Shown one piece after another: positions 1-11,332 of a stretch of DNA of 64,000 nt. The stretch's first letter is position 1; each line of letters opens with the position of its first letter. Below the pieces are notes generated by a model. That model saw only the letters and a list, made by a program, of their open reading frames with translations, had not been told where the DNA came from and made no database searches. The DNA comes from Pyrenophora tritici-repentis (Eukaryota; Ascomycota; Dothideomycetes; Pleosporales; Pleosporaceae), in assembly GCF_003171515.1 (NCBI RefSeq), contig NC_089390.1, positions 6,200,001 through 6,264,000 of the forward strand, in the 5' to 3' direction. The position numbers were made by a program, and so were the translations under genes.

Positions 1-76
1 TAGTTACCTATAGCCCCTCCTACCACGGCCGTCCCACATTGATCACCGCCCCAGCAAATAAGCCAATCGACACACC

Positions 77-1398
77 ATGGCGTTTCTCTTTCGGAATAAG
101 CAAAAGAATAATCTTGAGCTCACGCGGTCCATTAAAGAGCTCACCTTGCGGCTCGGACAAGAAGACAAGGCCAACCCCAAGGTGCGGCTGCACAATCACC
201 ACGACGAGGCAGCTGGGAGACATGGCTGACATGTGACAGGTGGAGGAAGGGCTTGCGATAGACCTACAGCAAATGAAGATTAGGCTTCAGGGCACACCCG
301 GTACTGTTGACGCTTCTTCAGCGCACCCTGTTCACAGCGCTGATGCCCCCCAAGACACAGAAGTGAATCCCGAGGCTGTGTTCCAACTTCTGACCAACAT
401 ATTGAACGAAGACCTACTCTACGCCCTGGCCATCAACATCCACAAGCTGCCGTTCGAATCGCGAAAGGACGCCCAAGTAATCTTCTCGACGGCTTTCCGG
501 TACAAGGCCGCCGGGCAGGCAACCCCCCAGGTCCTGGAGCATGTCGTCGCGTTCCGGCCAGACATAATCATTGCGCTATGCAGAGGCTACGACCGGCGGG
601 AGAGTGCCATGCCATGTGGCGGCATCCTGCGCGAGGCGCTCAAGTTTGATGCAATCGCCGCGCTGCTTCTCTACGACGAGCCCATGGAGGATGGCCAGAC
701 TCTGGACCTAGGCAGCGTGAATCCGGACCTACCTGCGTCGGGAAACGGCGTGTTCTGGAAATTCTTTGGATGGATAGACAAGGGCGCCTTTGAGGTTAGC
801 GCAGATGCGTTCAACACGTTCAGAGTAGGATGTTTGGTTTCAGACCAGTCAGGGCCTGGCTGACATATTTACAGGAGATTCTGACAAGGCACAAGCCACT
901 CGTGGCCACGTTCCTACAAACCAACTTCGATGCTTTTTTTACAAAGTACAACACGATGTTGGTGCAGTCAGAAAGCTATGTGACTAAGCGACAGTCTATT
1001 AAGCTCCTGGGAGAAATACTACTCGATCGGGCCAACTACAACGTCATGACGGCTTATGTGGACTCTGGCGAAAACCTCAAGATTATCATGAAACTACTTC
1101 GAGATGATAGGAAGATGATCAACTACGAAGGCTTTCACGTCTTCAAGGTGAGTGGTTGTGCTGGCGCCTGCCCAAACCAAGCTGACACGAGCAGGTCTTT
1201 GTCGCCAACCCGAATAAATCAGTCGCAGTGCAACGTATTCTGATTAGTAATCGCGAAAGACTGCTTCGCTTCCTGCCTGCGTTTCTCGACGACCGAACAG
1301 AAGACGAGCAGTTTATAGACGAAAAGGCCTTTTTGATTCGGCAGATTGAGTTGCTGCCGACAGCACCTGTGGCGCCGCAAAAAGCGGTATCGATGTAG
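77..1398 (+). CDS. hymA: HymA / Mo25-like scaffold protein
   Basis: Exons 77-181, 240-824, 875-1147 and 1195-1398 join in frame to 388 residues. The protein starts MAFLFRNKQK, a typical Mo25 start, and runs through conserved Mo25 blocks such as LTRHKPLV, VTKRQSIKLLGEILLDR and NYNVMTAYV to a C-terminus rich in the conserved FDDRTED/EKAFLI type. All three introns are 47-58 bases with GT-AG ends. Mo25 proteins are armadillo-like helical scaffolds; family knowledge says fungal members (Hym1/HymA) support the NDR/Ste20 kinase (RAM) network for polarity, cell separation and conidiophore development in the cytosol. Length matches the family, so the gene looks intact. The product is unlikely to be anything else; the first exon boundary is fixed by the K|VEE junction typical of the family. 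Confidence 0.93.
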
Positions 1399-2074
1399 GC
1401 ACGTAATGCGGATTGTTTTTTATTCTTGTTGCATAACACGGCGTTTCTATTTGGGGCTTCTCAGGGCGTATTCCCCGTAGTAGGCGCAGATTTTGATGAT
1501 AAGGTTTAGAGGTAGGACATGGATCCTGGGCATTCACGGCGGCGCTTTGTGGAGCGCGAATTGAAACATGTTCAAACTGGGCGAAACCAGTGTGCCATGC
1601 CTTGATGTCCTAATGACTATGACGCTACATGTGCGATGCTCGCGTGCAGTAGGGGCAGAGTCAGAGCAGAGTGGGGACGTCTAGACCTGTCGCCACGGTC
1701 GGCCATCACGATCACGAGGTGGATCTCCCTCCCGCGGTGCTTTTCCCCGCTTCAGTGGCTTTTGATTGACACGTGGTGGTGATTGGGCAGTGGGACGACG
1801 TGTGGCAGGGCCAGGCAGGTTAGGCAGGGCAAGTGTCGCAGGTTGCAATGCGTAACATTGTTCGGCTCGTACCTTTAGGCAGAAGGACAGCATCGTCACA
1901 TCTTGCGGACTTTGTACCTGCATTATCATCGCAACGAAGCATCCCCTTGACGCACCGTCCCGCTAAGCCCCTGATGCTAGCCCGCTGCTAGATTGCAAGG
2001 AGAAGCAGGAAACCGGCCGACATCTGCCCTTGGCGGTCACGCTAGAACGAATCAGGTGCACGCCGTCGAGGAGC
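1399..2074 (+). other. Intergenic region between hymA and the TPT transporter
   Basis: Holds the hymA 3' end and the promoter of the downstream gene. Short frames on the minus strand lack coding character. No element or RNA gene recognised. Confidence 0.6.
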
Positions 2075-4038
2075 ATGACGGGCTCAGAGGAGGCCCGGAT
2101 AGCTCGCTGGCTGCATTTGCAAGACACCGCTACACAACAAGGCCCGCTGCTTAGTCCGGGGAATGAATTTCCTCTTCGTACTCTGCCGTCACTTCCGTCT
2201 GACAGCTCTCTCTCCGACATAGACGACGACGACGACGACGACGGCGACGGCGAAGACGACGACAACCACGACAGCACCGAGGGCCCTCGAGTCTCGCTCC
2301 GCCCTGACTTCGCCAAACTCATCCACCCGCCCAACCCTACAATGACGGAGGAGCACCCGGCTGCTCGACGAAGATCCACCTCCCTCGCTGGCGCCACTCT
2401 ACCCACCAAAAACGACCTGAAGAAGAAGCACCGGAAACGTCCTTCGGATCATATTGCCGAAGAGGGCGAAGACGGCTCCTCAGAGGACACTGACCATTCC
2501 GATTCCGACTCGCGCAGCGACAGCGACGACCTTGAACTTGACGACATGAGTGCCGACGGCCTCGAGGATGACGAGGAGACGGGCCTCACCAAGCGAGACC
2601 GAAGAAGACGGAGACGGAGAAAGAGGAGGAACACCTTATTGGACCAGCGGATCGTGCCCGATGACAGCTACACAAAGGAGGAGAAGAAACTGGCCGACCA
2701 GAACCTCATCAGGTCGATGCTGGTCAACTCGGTGCTGATTAGTTTGTGGTAAGATATATAAATTACCCCTTACTGGCCACCTACTCACACACTCAGGTAT
2801 CTCTTCTCCATCTCAATTTCAGTCTACAACAAATGGATGTTCAAGGAGGCCAAGGATGACGGCGAGGCCAAAAACATCTTCCCCTTTCCGCTCTTCACAA
2901 CATGTCTACACATGATCGTTCAGTTTACGCTCGCATCGCTGGTCCTATTCCTCATACCCTCCTTGCGACCGCGACACGACTCCCTCAACCCACACGCCCC
3001 TGGCGCACGTGCAGAGCCGATAGACCCCAAAAAGCCACTTATGACCAAGTGGTTCTACTTTAGCAGACTCGGGCCGTGTGGTGCAGCCACGGGTATGGAT
3101 ATCGGCCTGGGCAACACGAGTCTAAAGTTCATCTCGTTGACATTTTTCAGTAAGGGTTAATCTACAGCAAAACGCTACCTTGGCTAACATGAACAGCAAT
3201 GTGCAAATCGTCTGCCCTCGGCTTCGTGCTCATATTCGCATTCCTCTTCCGTCTCGAGCAACCCTCATGGAGGCTCGTCTTCATCATCCTCATAATGACG
3301 GCCGGTGTCGTCATGATGGTCGCCGGCGAGACGGCCTTTCACACGCTCGGCTTTATTCTTGTCATGGTCTCGGCATGCTCATCCGGCTTCCGATGGTCCC
3401 TGACCCAAATTCTGCTCCTCCGTAACCCTGCAACCGCAAACCCGTTTTCCTCCATCTTCTTCCTCGCTCCTGTCATGTTTATCAGCATATTCATTCTCGC
3501 GATACCCGTGGAAGGCTTCTCCGCGCTTTTGGAAGGCCTTTCACAACTTTTCGAATCAAAGGGCACTGGTCTCGGCATTGGCATTCTCTTGTTCCCAGGC
3601 GTCCTAGCCTTCCTTATGACGGCATCCGAGTTCGCTCTGTTGAAGCGGACGTCGGTCGTCACCCTTAGCATCTGCGGCATTTTCAAGGAGGTGGTTACCA
3701 TTGGAACCGCGAACCTCGTTTTCGAAGATCCGCTTACGCCCATCAACCTGACTGGGCTCGTCGTCACGATTGGAAGTATCGCGGCATACAATTACATGAA
3801 GATTAAGAAGATGAGGGAGGAGGCACGGATGAATGCGCATCTCCAGAATCAGGAAGAGTATGCACCCGTCCGTACCGTGGATCCGTTGGAACGCGATAGG
3901 AGAGGCAGCATTGTAGTACGACCAGGACAAGGCATCGTACGGCATAGTCTCCAACTCGCACCTGGACTAGCTGGAGCTTCGGTCATCGAAAGTCCGGCTC
4001 GAACGAGTCCGTTGAAGAGACCAGAAGACCATGAATAG
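2075..4038 (+). CDS. Triose-phosphate transporter family protein (SLC35C2-like)
   Basis: Exons 2075-2748, 2797-3149 and 3197-4038 give 622 residues. The ATG at 2075 (MTGSEEARIAR) is the first in frame. Residues 1 to about 220 are soluble and charged: an acidic Asp-rich run near residue 50-65, Ser/Asp-rich stretches around 130-170 and a basic RRRRRRKRR patch near 185. Membrane segments then begin at LVNSVLISLWYLFSISISVYNKW and continue to about residue 540, with the family block LGNTSLKFISLTFFTMCKSS split exactly by the second intron. The TPT/nucleotide-sugar transporter family (PF03151) carries phosphorylated sugars or nucleotide sugars across Golgi/ER membranes; the nearest named relatives I recall are SLC35C2 and yeast Ymd8. 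Substrate cannot be read from sequence. The long N-terminal extension is unusual against the roughly 330-residue core. Confidence 0.88.
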
Positions 4039-4683
4039 CGTGCATGTGTCTAGCATAGTTGTGAAGCCAGCGTGCGGTTTGGCTATCTTCCCGCAATTTG
4101 TAGCATCAGTGGCGTTTGGAGGCATTTTGATGACAGAATGCGAGACACTCGCTTTGTATTACCAGAAATTTATTTTGCAACTTCGTAGTTTCCACGATTT
4201 GTGGAAACGCGTACAAATAGGCGCAGCAAATGGTAGTGCATTTTATTTCTGATGCGGTTATTACACGGTGAAATAAATCGTCTTGGCTATCAGGGTGAGT
4301 GATCGGCACAGGGAAGCGGGAGATGGGCAACTTGGCCGCCATCCCCCATGCACCTGGGTTGGACAGCTGCCACTCTGCAGCTACAACACTGGCGTTGACC
4401 GTCAGTTCTCCATCAATCGCTTTGCCGTCATTCCTTGACAAGAGTTGCACTATTTTAGAGAATCACCCGGCTCGCACAAGCGTGCCAGTGCCTTCGCCTT
4501 CACACCCCTGGTGTTTCACGCCTGTCCGAACGTGCTGCGGCCACAAGCCTGATCGTGGCTTAAGTAGCACGAGTCGCCCCTCGTGTACCATATCGCTGCC
4601 TGCCTGGTGAGACATCTCCAACTTCGCCTTCACTTCCACCCACCAACCTACACATCGTCCCGTCGAGTCGCCCACTTGCCGCC
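4039..4683 (+). other. Intergenic region upstream of the FKBP gene
   Basis: Contains the 3' end of the transporter gene and a pyrimidine-rich leader (about 4605-4680) typical of fungal promoters just before the FKBP ATG. No gene seen. Confidence 0.55.
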
Positions 4684-6378
4684 ATGCGGCCCCTCACTAC
4701 GCTGCTGGCGCTCCCGCTGGCGCTGCTCCCTTCGTTGGCCTTTGCAGCAGACGTCGACATCCAGGTCACCAAAGCTGTCGAGTGCACGCGCAAGTCGAAA
4801 AATGGCGATTTGCTGTCGATGCACTACAAGGGCACGCTGCTGGATGGAAGCAAGTTTGACTCTAGCTATGATCGCGGCTCACCGTTCAAGTTTAAACTTG
4901 GCGCCGGCCAGGTCATCGCTGGATGGGATAAGGGTCTATTGGACATGTGCATTGGAGAGGGCAGGAAGCTGATTATACCACCGGAATTGGCGTATGGAGA
5001 CACAGCTAGGGGAACTAAAATACCTGCTGGGTCGACACTGGGTATGTATGAGTGTGGCAATGTGCTGAATCCTTATCTGACGACATATGGCAGTATTCGA
5101 GACGGAGCTTTTGGGCATCGCCGGTGTCAAGGCAGAACCTGCGAAACCCGTGGTATCTACACCGACTGCGCAGGCGACTCCAACCCCGTCGGTTACAGAC
5201 GATAACGTGAATGCCGCCAACGAGGAAGCCGCGCCTGATAACGTAGATAGACCTAGCCCTACATCGTCCTCGCCAGCTGCTCAGCAAGAGACCCAAGCTA
5301 CCAAGGCTGAGCCTGACCATACTGGCTCAGCGGTCACTCAGGGAAGCCCTTTGGACGGCGAGGACGGCAAAGGCGAGTGCAACTTGCTTGGAGACTTTGC
5401 GCTCTTCGTACAGGGTGCGCTTGGGCTCCTTGCCGTCTCATCTCTCGCGGTCAAGCGACTACGAGAGTCACCTCGCCGCCCGATGAAGATCTGGTTCTTC
5501 GATGTATCCAAGCAGGTCTTTGGCTCCGTGCTCTTGCATCTCGCAAACGTGCTCATGTCCATGCTGTCTTCTGGTAAATTCGACGTAGCAACTACTTCGA
5601 GCACGTCTCCACAGTACACCGTAACAGACGAGCAAGGCAAGCAGCCAAACCCCTGCTCCTTCTATCTGCTGAACCTGGCTATCGATGTACGTCAACACGT
5701 CTCTCTCCAAATGGCTAAGAATGATATGCTAACTATGATTCACAGACCACTCTCGGCATCCCCATCCTCGTCCTGCTCCTTAAAATCCTCCACGCGGCCT
5801 TCGCCCACACGCCCCTCGCTAACCCCCCCGAATCAATTCGTTCAGGAAACTACGGTGTCCCGCCCCGCGCAACCTGGTGGCTCAAACAATCAGTCATCTA
5901 CTTCCTTGGCCTCATTGGCATGAAACTCTGCGTTTTGGCCATCTTCGCCCTCTTGCCCTGGATCGCGTGGGTCGGCGACTGGGCACTCCGCTGGACAGAG
6001 GGTAACACTGCGTTGCAAATCACTTTCGTCATGTTCATCTTCCCGCTCGTCATGAATGGTTTGCAGTACTGGATCATCGACAACTTCATCAAGGATCCTG
6101 AGCATGGGTCTGGTGAGGGTGAAGGACGGTACGGTGTTGTTGGCGAAGACGACAGTGAGGACGAGGACAATGAGGACTGGTTGGAGAGACAGCGTAGGAG
6201 GAGGGAGGCGGGTATTGATGACGATGAGAGTGATGTTGATATTGAGGCTTCCGAGGTGGCCCCGCTTAAGGAGGCTAATCCTTCAATCTTGCCCAAGAGG
6301 AGTAGTGTTAAGAGTCAGAGGGGCGCAGAGTATGATCCGGCTGTTGATGGGGTCGGGAGTAAGACGCGGACGGAGTAG
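4684..6378 (+). CDS. ER FKBP-type prolyl isomerase fused to a STIMATE-family membrane protein
   Basis: Exons 4684-5041, 5094-5686 and 5746-6378 give 527 residues. Residues 1-22 are a signal peptide. Residues about 27-135 are an FKBP domain (VSMHYKG-like block [55 protein letters not shown]), so cis-trans proline isomerisation in the secretory lumen. A Pro/Thr/Ala/Glu-rich linker of about 85 residues follows without a stop. From about residue 220 the sequence matches the STIMATE/TMEM110 'vacuolar membrane protein' family (PF12400): [27 protein letters not shown], then hydrophobic helices and an acidic tail. There is no Met between the FKBP domain and the first STIMATE helix except MKIWFF after that helix. 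Intron 1 restores the FKBP core exactly. The usual free FKBP2 ends soon after this domain with an ER-retention tail, which is missing here. The alternative is two genes with an unseen start; an ATG at 5087 inside intron 1 would be in frame. Confidence 0.8.
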
Positions 6379-6689
6379 ATTGGGGGCATGGATTCTTCTT
6401 CTTTCGGGGAGTTGAGGTATTTTAGTGTTTGTTGTTGTTGTTGTTGTCATCATTGCAGTAGGCATAGATTGGTAGAGGCGTTCATGAGAGTGTCCTTGTG
6501 TTGGGTCGGCGCGCCACCTGTTTTTGTGTATAGAACATGGATATACATACATGCTTTTACCGCTTACCTACAAAACTCCTGTTATTGATAGATTCCTGTG
6601 GTGCGCTTATAACGTTCGAATTCAATGTAGTGAATTCTTCTTTTGTCTAACTGGGGAATCTGCGTCATATTCATATTCACATCCACGTT
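6379..6689 (+). other. Convergent 3' intergenic region
   Basis: Lies between the stops of two converging genes. It contains a short GTT microsatellite at about 6430-6447 and otherwise AT-rich terminator-like sequence. No gene. Confidence 0.6.
6430..6447 (+). repeat. GTT trinucleotide microsatellite
   Basis: Six tandem GTT units in the 3' region of the FKBP-STIMATE gene. Confidence 0.7.
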
Positions 6690-8366
6690 CTACAACATGG
6701 GCTTAATCTCAGCCGCTTCCTTGAACGTCGCACCCGTCTTGGACCGCACTTCATCCACGGTAACACCATCCGCGAGCTCAATGAGCGTCAGACCCTGAGT
6801 AAAATCGACGTCGAATACACACTGCAAACGCGTTAGTCCCTGAGCGAACCCAAACAAAATGACAACGAAAGAGAGAAGCAACATACCAAATCCGTGATAA
6901 TCCGACTAACACACGCCTTGCCCGTAAGCGGAAACTCACACTGTTTCAAAATCTTCGGCCTCCCCTTCTTATCCGTATGCTCCATAGTAACCACCACCTT
7001 GGTCATCTGCGGATTACTAACCAGATCCATGGCGCCTCCAAACCCCTTGACTTTGCCGGGCAACATCCAATTCGCCAAATCGCCATGTGCGGAAACTTGC
7101 ATCGCACCGAGGATAGTGAGATTGATTTTACCAGCACGGATCATGCCGAACGACTCTTCAGACCCAAAGCACGAAGCACCGGGGAGTAAAGTAACCGTCT
7201 CCTTACCCGCGTTGATGAGGTCTGGGTCTTCTGTTCCTTTTTGCGGGTAAGGGCCTAGACCCAAGATACCATTTTCAGACTGCAATTGGACTTCTACTGA
7301 GGGGTCTACGAAGGAAGGGGCGAGCATGGGCATGCCGATACCTAGGTTTGCATACATGCCGTTTTTGAATTCCTTAGCGGCGCGACGGACGATGCGTTCG
7401 CGTTTCGATGCCGTGTCGCCTTTGCCGAGGTCGGCAGCGAGGGCTTCGTTTGGGTCTTTTGCGTTTACTACTTTTTCAATCTTCTTCTCTGCGGTCGATT
7501 GGATGACGCGGTCGATGTAGATGCCGGGGACGTGGACGGCGTTGGGGAGGATATCGCCGACGGGGACGATGTGTTCGGCTTCTACGATTGTGATTTTGGC
7601 ATTGCGGGCCATGGCGCCGTTGAAGTTTTGGGCGGAGAAGCGGAATTGCACGTTTCCTAGGCGGTCGGCTTTGTAGGCTTTGATGAAGGCGTAGTCGCCT
7701 TTTATGCTTTCTTCCATTATGTAGCTCTTGCCCGCGAAGACTTTGACGTCGCGGGGTGTCGAGTATTGGGCGACGGTGCCATCGCCGTTATGCTTGAGTG
7801 CTAGTTCTCCTGTTTGGACGACGGTGCCAAAGGCGGCGGGTGTGTAGAATGCGGGGATGCCGGCACCGCCTGCTCTACATCTTTCTGCTAGTGTTCCCTG
7901 GGGTGTGAGTTCCAACTCTAGTTCTCCTGTGAGGTACATTTGCTCGAGAACCTTGTTCTCGCCTACGTAGCTTGCAATCATCTTCTTGACTTGTTTGCTT
8001 TCTAGTAGTAAACCCAGACCTCCTCCCACAACGCCGGCGTTGTTGGATACGGCGGTTAGGCCGGTAATGTGTGGGGTGTTTTTTACTTGTTCGATAAGCG
8101 TATCTGGGACACCTGAGAGTCCGAAACCACCGCACAGAAGCGTGCTGTCGGAAGACATGTCTTCAATTGCGGCTGCAGCGCTTGGGTACACCTTGTTGAT
8201 CTCATTGCGACGAAGCGATGACGAGAAGGAGCGAGAGAGGTTAAGATATGTCTAACAGGGTCAATGTTTGCCCAAGAAGCCTCAAGAAGTCTGGAGTGGA
8301 TAGTACTTTTGTGGTGCTTCGCGAAAAAGTACGCGCTGTGCGGAGGGTGAGGGATATCGACGGCAT
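6690..8366 (-). CDS. Succinyl-CoA:3-ketoacid CoA transferase, mitochondrial
   Basis: Exons on the minus strand are 8366-8307, 8251-6887 and 6821-6690, giving 518 residues, the usual SCOT length (human about 520). It moves CoA from succinyl-CoA to acetoacetate (ketone-body use) or, in fungi, between small acids in mitochondria. The first 40 residues are Arg/Ser-rich without acids ([20 protein letters not shown], then [10 protein letters not shown]), a good mitochondrial presequence. Family I CoA-transferase signatures are present: GGFGLSGVP in the alpha half and SENGILGLG in the beta half, with the catalytic Glu at about residue 346. The last exon begins CVFDVDF. The first intron (8306-8252, donor GTACTA) is my inference: an in-frame TAG just upstream of exon 2 rules out a simple extension, and phase and targeting character agree. 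The other splice site is clear. Confidence 0.9.
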
Positions 8367-8806
8367 CTTGGGCGAAGTATATCAAGAACCTGTAGTAGAA
8401 CACAAACAATGCAATGTCGTCTTTACAGAGACCAAAGAGAAGGGGCCCAAAGAATTATAAGAACAGAGATGTGGAGGTCCTCCGTATTATCTGTATCCCA
8501 AACACTGGGCAGCGCGACCTCGGGATACGTTAGTATGGTTTGCATCGGCACGTATGGACGGCGAACGGAACTGCGCCGGCGCGGAATGTGGAGGAATTTG
8601 GAGCGCCTGAATTGCGGAGAACGCTGGCTCGCGCACGGGCCAGGCCGTTGGAAGCGCATGGTGATTGGGTAGCGAGGCTGACTCAGGCAAGTGACGGAAT
8701 TGTTATCCTCGTCGGCCCCGGAACACGTCCATGGGCTTGATTGCTACAACCTATCTTAGTCCTTCCCATAAAACAACCCAGTTTCTAATAATACAAACTA
8801 CCAAAT
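8367..8806 (-). other. Intergenic: SCOT promoter and 3' end of the transcription factor gene
   Basis: Upstream region of the CoA-transferase gene on the minus strand and downstream of the regulator stop. Small frames here have no coding support. Confidence 0.55.
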
Positions 8807-11111
8807 TTATCTCATAAAATCATTCTCCAAGGCTCTAAAAAAGCCAGAGGGATAGAAATCTCCTTCCACATCCATGGAGTAGTCTGGGAGCGGTGGGAAA
8901 GTCGATAGATCAAAGTCTGGTAACTCGGTTGCGACAAGATTTTGAAAAGCATCAAATCCTGCCCAAGGGAGATCCACGCCCTCCATAGCGCCAGAGTCGA
9001 CTTGTCTTACTACATCCGTCGTTCTTGCCAAGCGTCTCTCCTCCAGTAGAATGCGCGATACTTTATTCAATGCATCAATTGTTTTCGCAAATGGCACAAA
9101 GCCAGGGCGTTCAGTCGAAATCTGCGCCATGGCAAGCCCCATGTTTTCTAGGGCCTGGATGTCGCTATCACATTCTTCGGGCTCAAGGCAGGCAATGATG
9201 TGCTCGTATAGAGTGAAGATGGCACAGAAGGGGAAAAATGTCATAAAACTGGCTCGCTGTTAGCAATTGTACTGATAAATTTCCAATCGCCTTACTGGGT
9301 GCAAACAGTCCTAGACCTGTTGGTCAGGGTCGGGCTCGCATAGAACTCGATGATAAGAGTCACAATTCGTCGAGCAGCGTGGAGTGTTCTAGCTCCTGGT
9401 CTGGTCTTCTGGACTAGTCTCTGCATACCGATGATGATAGCGTATATAGTCACTTGAATCAACGTTAGCCGTGTGTATAATGGCAAGAACAAAAACAGAT
9501 AACACATACTAACAGCATCTATAATGAGACAGCGGTAGTCGTTTGATATGTCTTCGTCGTCCATAAGCCTTTCTAGTTTCCACTCGGCCATAATGCCTTC
9601 GAGTTGAAGACAGAGTTTGTCAACCTCAAGGGCAACACCTTCAATATTGTCCTTTGTGTTACTGGCAAGATTAAGCGTTTCTGTGGCTAGACGTGTGATC
9701 CGTATCCAGACAATAGTCGTGGTGATTTTCGCCGCTGAGGCGTCTGTATCACGATAGAAATCCGGTGGCCGGACATTGTTAGGCGACCACCGCATCATAG
9801 CGGGCTTCCCAAAAAACAACTGAAACATCATGTCAATGGATAAGATGTGCCAGTAAAGATACCGGTGCGCAACTCTCTCAGCTTCTTCCTCAAAACTCCT
9901 CGTCGGCGTGACGTCGAGCTGATCTATACCTCTGGCTCGAAGATAAAATATGCTTTTACAATGAAACTTCCATGCCAGCTGATAGTCGTGATTGTTAATC
10001 GCGGTCCATGCAGTCAGGGCAGCAGTATTCCCGTCCAGGTCTGTCATATCGGTGTCTTCGAGCCAGGCTGGTACGCTCTCAAGGACTTTCATGTACGCTT
10101 TCGTTGTTAGGGAATGTCCTGGGCCAAGTTCTTCAAGAAGCCCGTAGTACAATGCGTTGTAGTACATGACGCGCGTTCCTGACTTTACGACGATATGGGG
10201 TGAATCTATCATCTCTGGAAGCGCTCGAAGAAATTTGATGTCAATCGTGGAGAATGCAAAGACGCCTGGCACGGCCATGGCATCCTTGAGATTTCCAAAT
10301 GAGTCAATATACGCTCGTGCCTCTGTAGGAGATAGATCAAGTACTACATTATGCGCCTCTGTGCGAAGTCTCAGATTGCCCAGGTCATCAAGAGCCTCGT
10401 TCAGCAACACCAGGGAGCTATCGATGCGGTCACGGGCCTGATCGCTTCGAGGCGTCTGGCCCGGCGTCGCAGCTGGAGTTGCTTGAGTTTGGAAGTGCCG
10501 TCTCGTTGCTGAAGCTAGTCGATAAACCCATGACTCCTGCCCATCATCTACACCTGATGACGTCTCTGGCCATGGTGGGAGTGCATTGCTTTGAGCAGTT
10601 CCTGGTCTTGGCTCTGACGTTGAGACAGAGGGAGTGTCTTCGTCACTCGTGCTGCTGGTCTGCTTTTCGAGTAGCTCTAGTCGCTGTTGTAGATGCTCGA
10701 TAGCGTTTCTGTGTTTCCCCAATCCTCGGGGTCTTGGGCGTCGTTCCACATATTGGCATTCTGCATTCGCTGCAATGCATTGTTGACATATTGGTTCGTT
10801 CCTACCACACTTGATCTGCCACGTATGTCAATAATGTAGCTCATGAAAACGAGCATAACAACCGCGGTAACAAGGTGTGGTTGCGTTCGGGTAGCCTAGA
10901 TGTCTTCACACCATGTTCATGCAACGTAGCTAGCTCAACAGAGGCGCATTTAAGCCACTCGTGCTACTCTGTAGGCGACGGAGGATTGTTACAAAAAGAC
11001 ATGCGCATACCTTCTTGCGCTTGCAGCGAGTGCACTGCGAGTGATGTTAGCATGTAGGTACTATCTAGGTAGTTATCGTTATCGCGGACATCCACTTACG
11101 GCAAGCTTCAT
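8807..11111 (-). CDS. Zn2Cys6 fungal transcription factor
   Basis: Minus-strand exons 11111-11100, 11034-11011, 10815-9510, 9452-9296 and 9248-8807 give 646 residues. The first two exons are tiny (12 and 24 bases); only when joined do they complete the binuclear zinc cluster: MKLA then CTRCKRKKIKC, GRNEPI and CQQCIAANAEC, i.e. C-x2-C-x6-C-x6-C-x2-C-x6-C. A linker and a short leucine-rich coiled coil (AIEHLQQRLELLEKQ) follow, as in dimeric members. Residues about 150-560 resemble the fungal-specific middle homology region. Intron 9509-9453 is 57 bases with GTATGT and GCTAAC; it has no stop, so retention would also stay in frame. The gene is divergent from a PDR transporter, which suggests it regulates that pump; this is inference. 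The DNA-binding domain is clear; ligand and targets are unknown. Confidence 0.85.
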
Positions 11112-11295
11112 ATCGATCCCTGTGCGAATCCAGCCCAAAGCGGGAAAGGTTCAGCAAGAATAGATAACGTTATGCACCACCAAGAATCCGGGGAAACTAT
11201 CTGCAAATCCTAGACTGTATAACCCCAGATGCGTATGCGTTCCTGCGGTGAATGCTGTGACCAAGTTGGGGGCAAGCCGGACCCTGAGGTTTTCG

Positions 11296-11307
11296 CCGAA
11301 ACACCGG
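11296..11307. promoter_or_regulatory. Candidate Zn2Cys6 site CCG-N6-CGG (1)
   Basis: CCGAAACACCGG. Everted CGG half-sites are the usual target form of some zinc-cluster dimers; binding by the neighbouring regulator is inferred. Confidence 0.4.
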
Positions 11308-11320
11308 ACGCTTTGACTCG

Positions 11321-11332
11321 CCGGATGTTCGG
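11321..11332. promoter_or_regulatory. Candidate Zn2Cys6 site CCG-N6-CGG (2)
   Basis: CCGGATGTTCGG, same spacing as the first box and 25 bp from it, so roughly 2.4 helical turns apart. Confidence 0.4.

Noticed and set aside
830..1243. Second gene after hymA exon 2
   Set aside because: It is hymA exon 3 read together with intron sequence.
6690..6884. Separate small protein at the end of the CoA-transferase
   Set aside because: It is the last exon; CVFDVDF continues the transferase in frame after a normal intron.
9292..10749. Regulator called as a single frame without a DNA-binding domain
   Set aside because: The upstream small exons supply a complete Zn2Cys6 cluster in frame, and the C-terminus continues after a clear intron.
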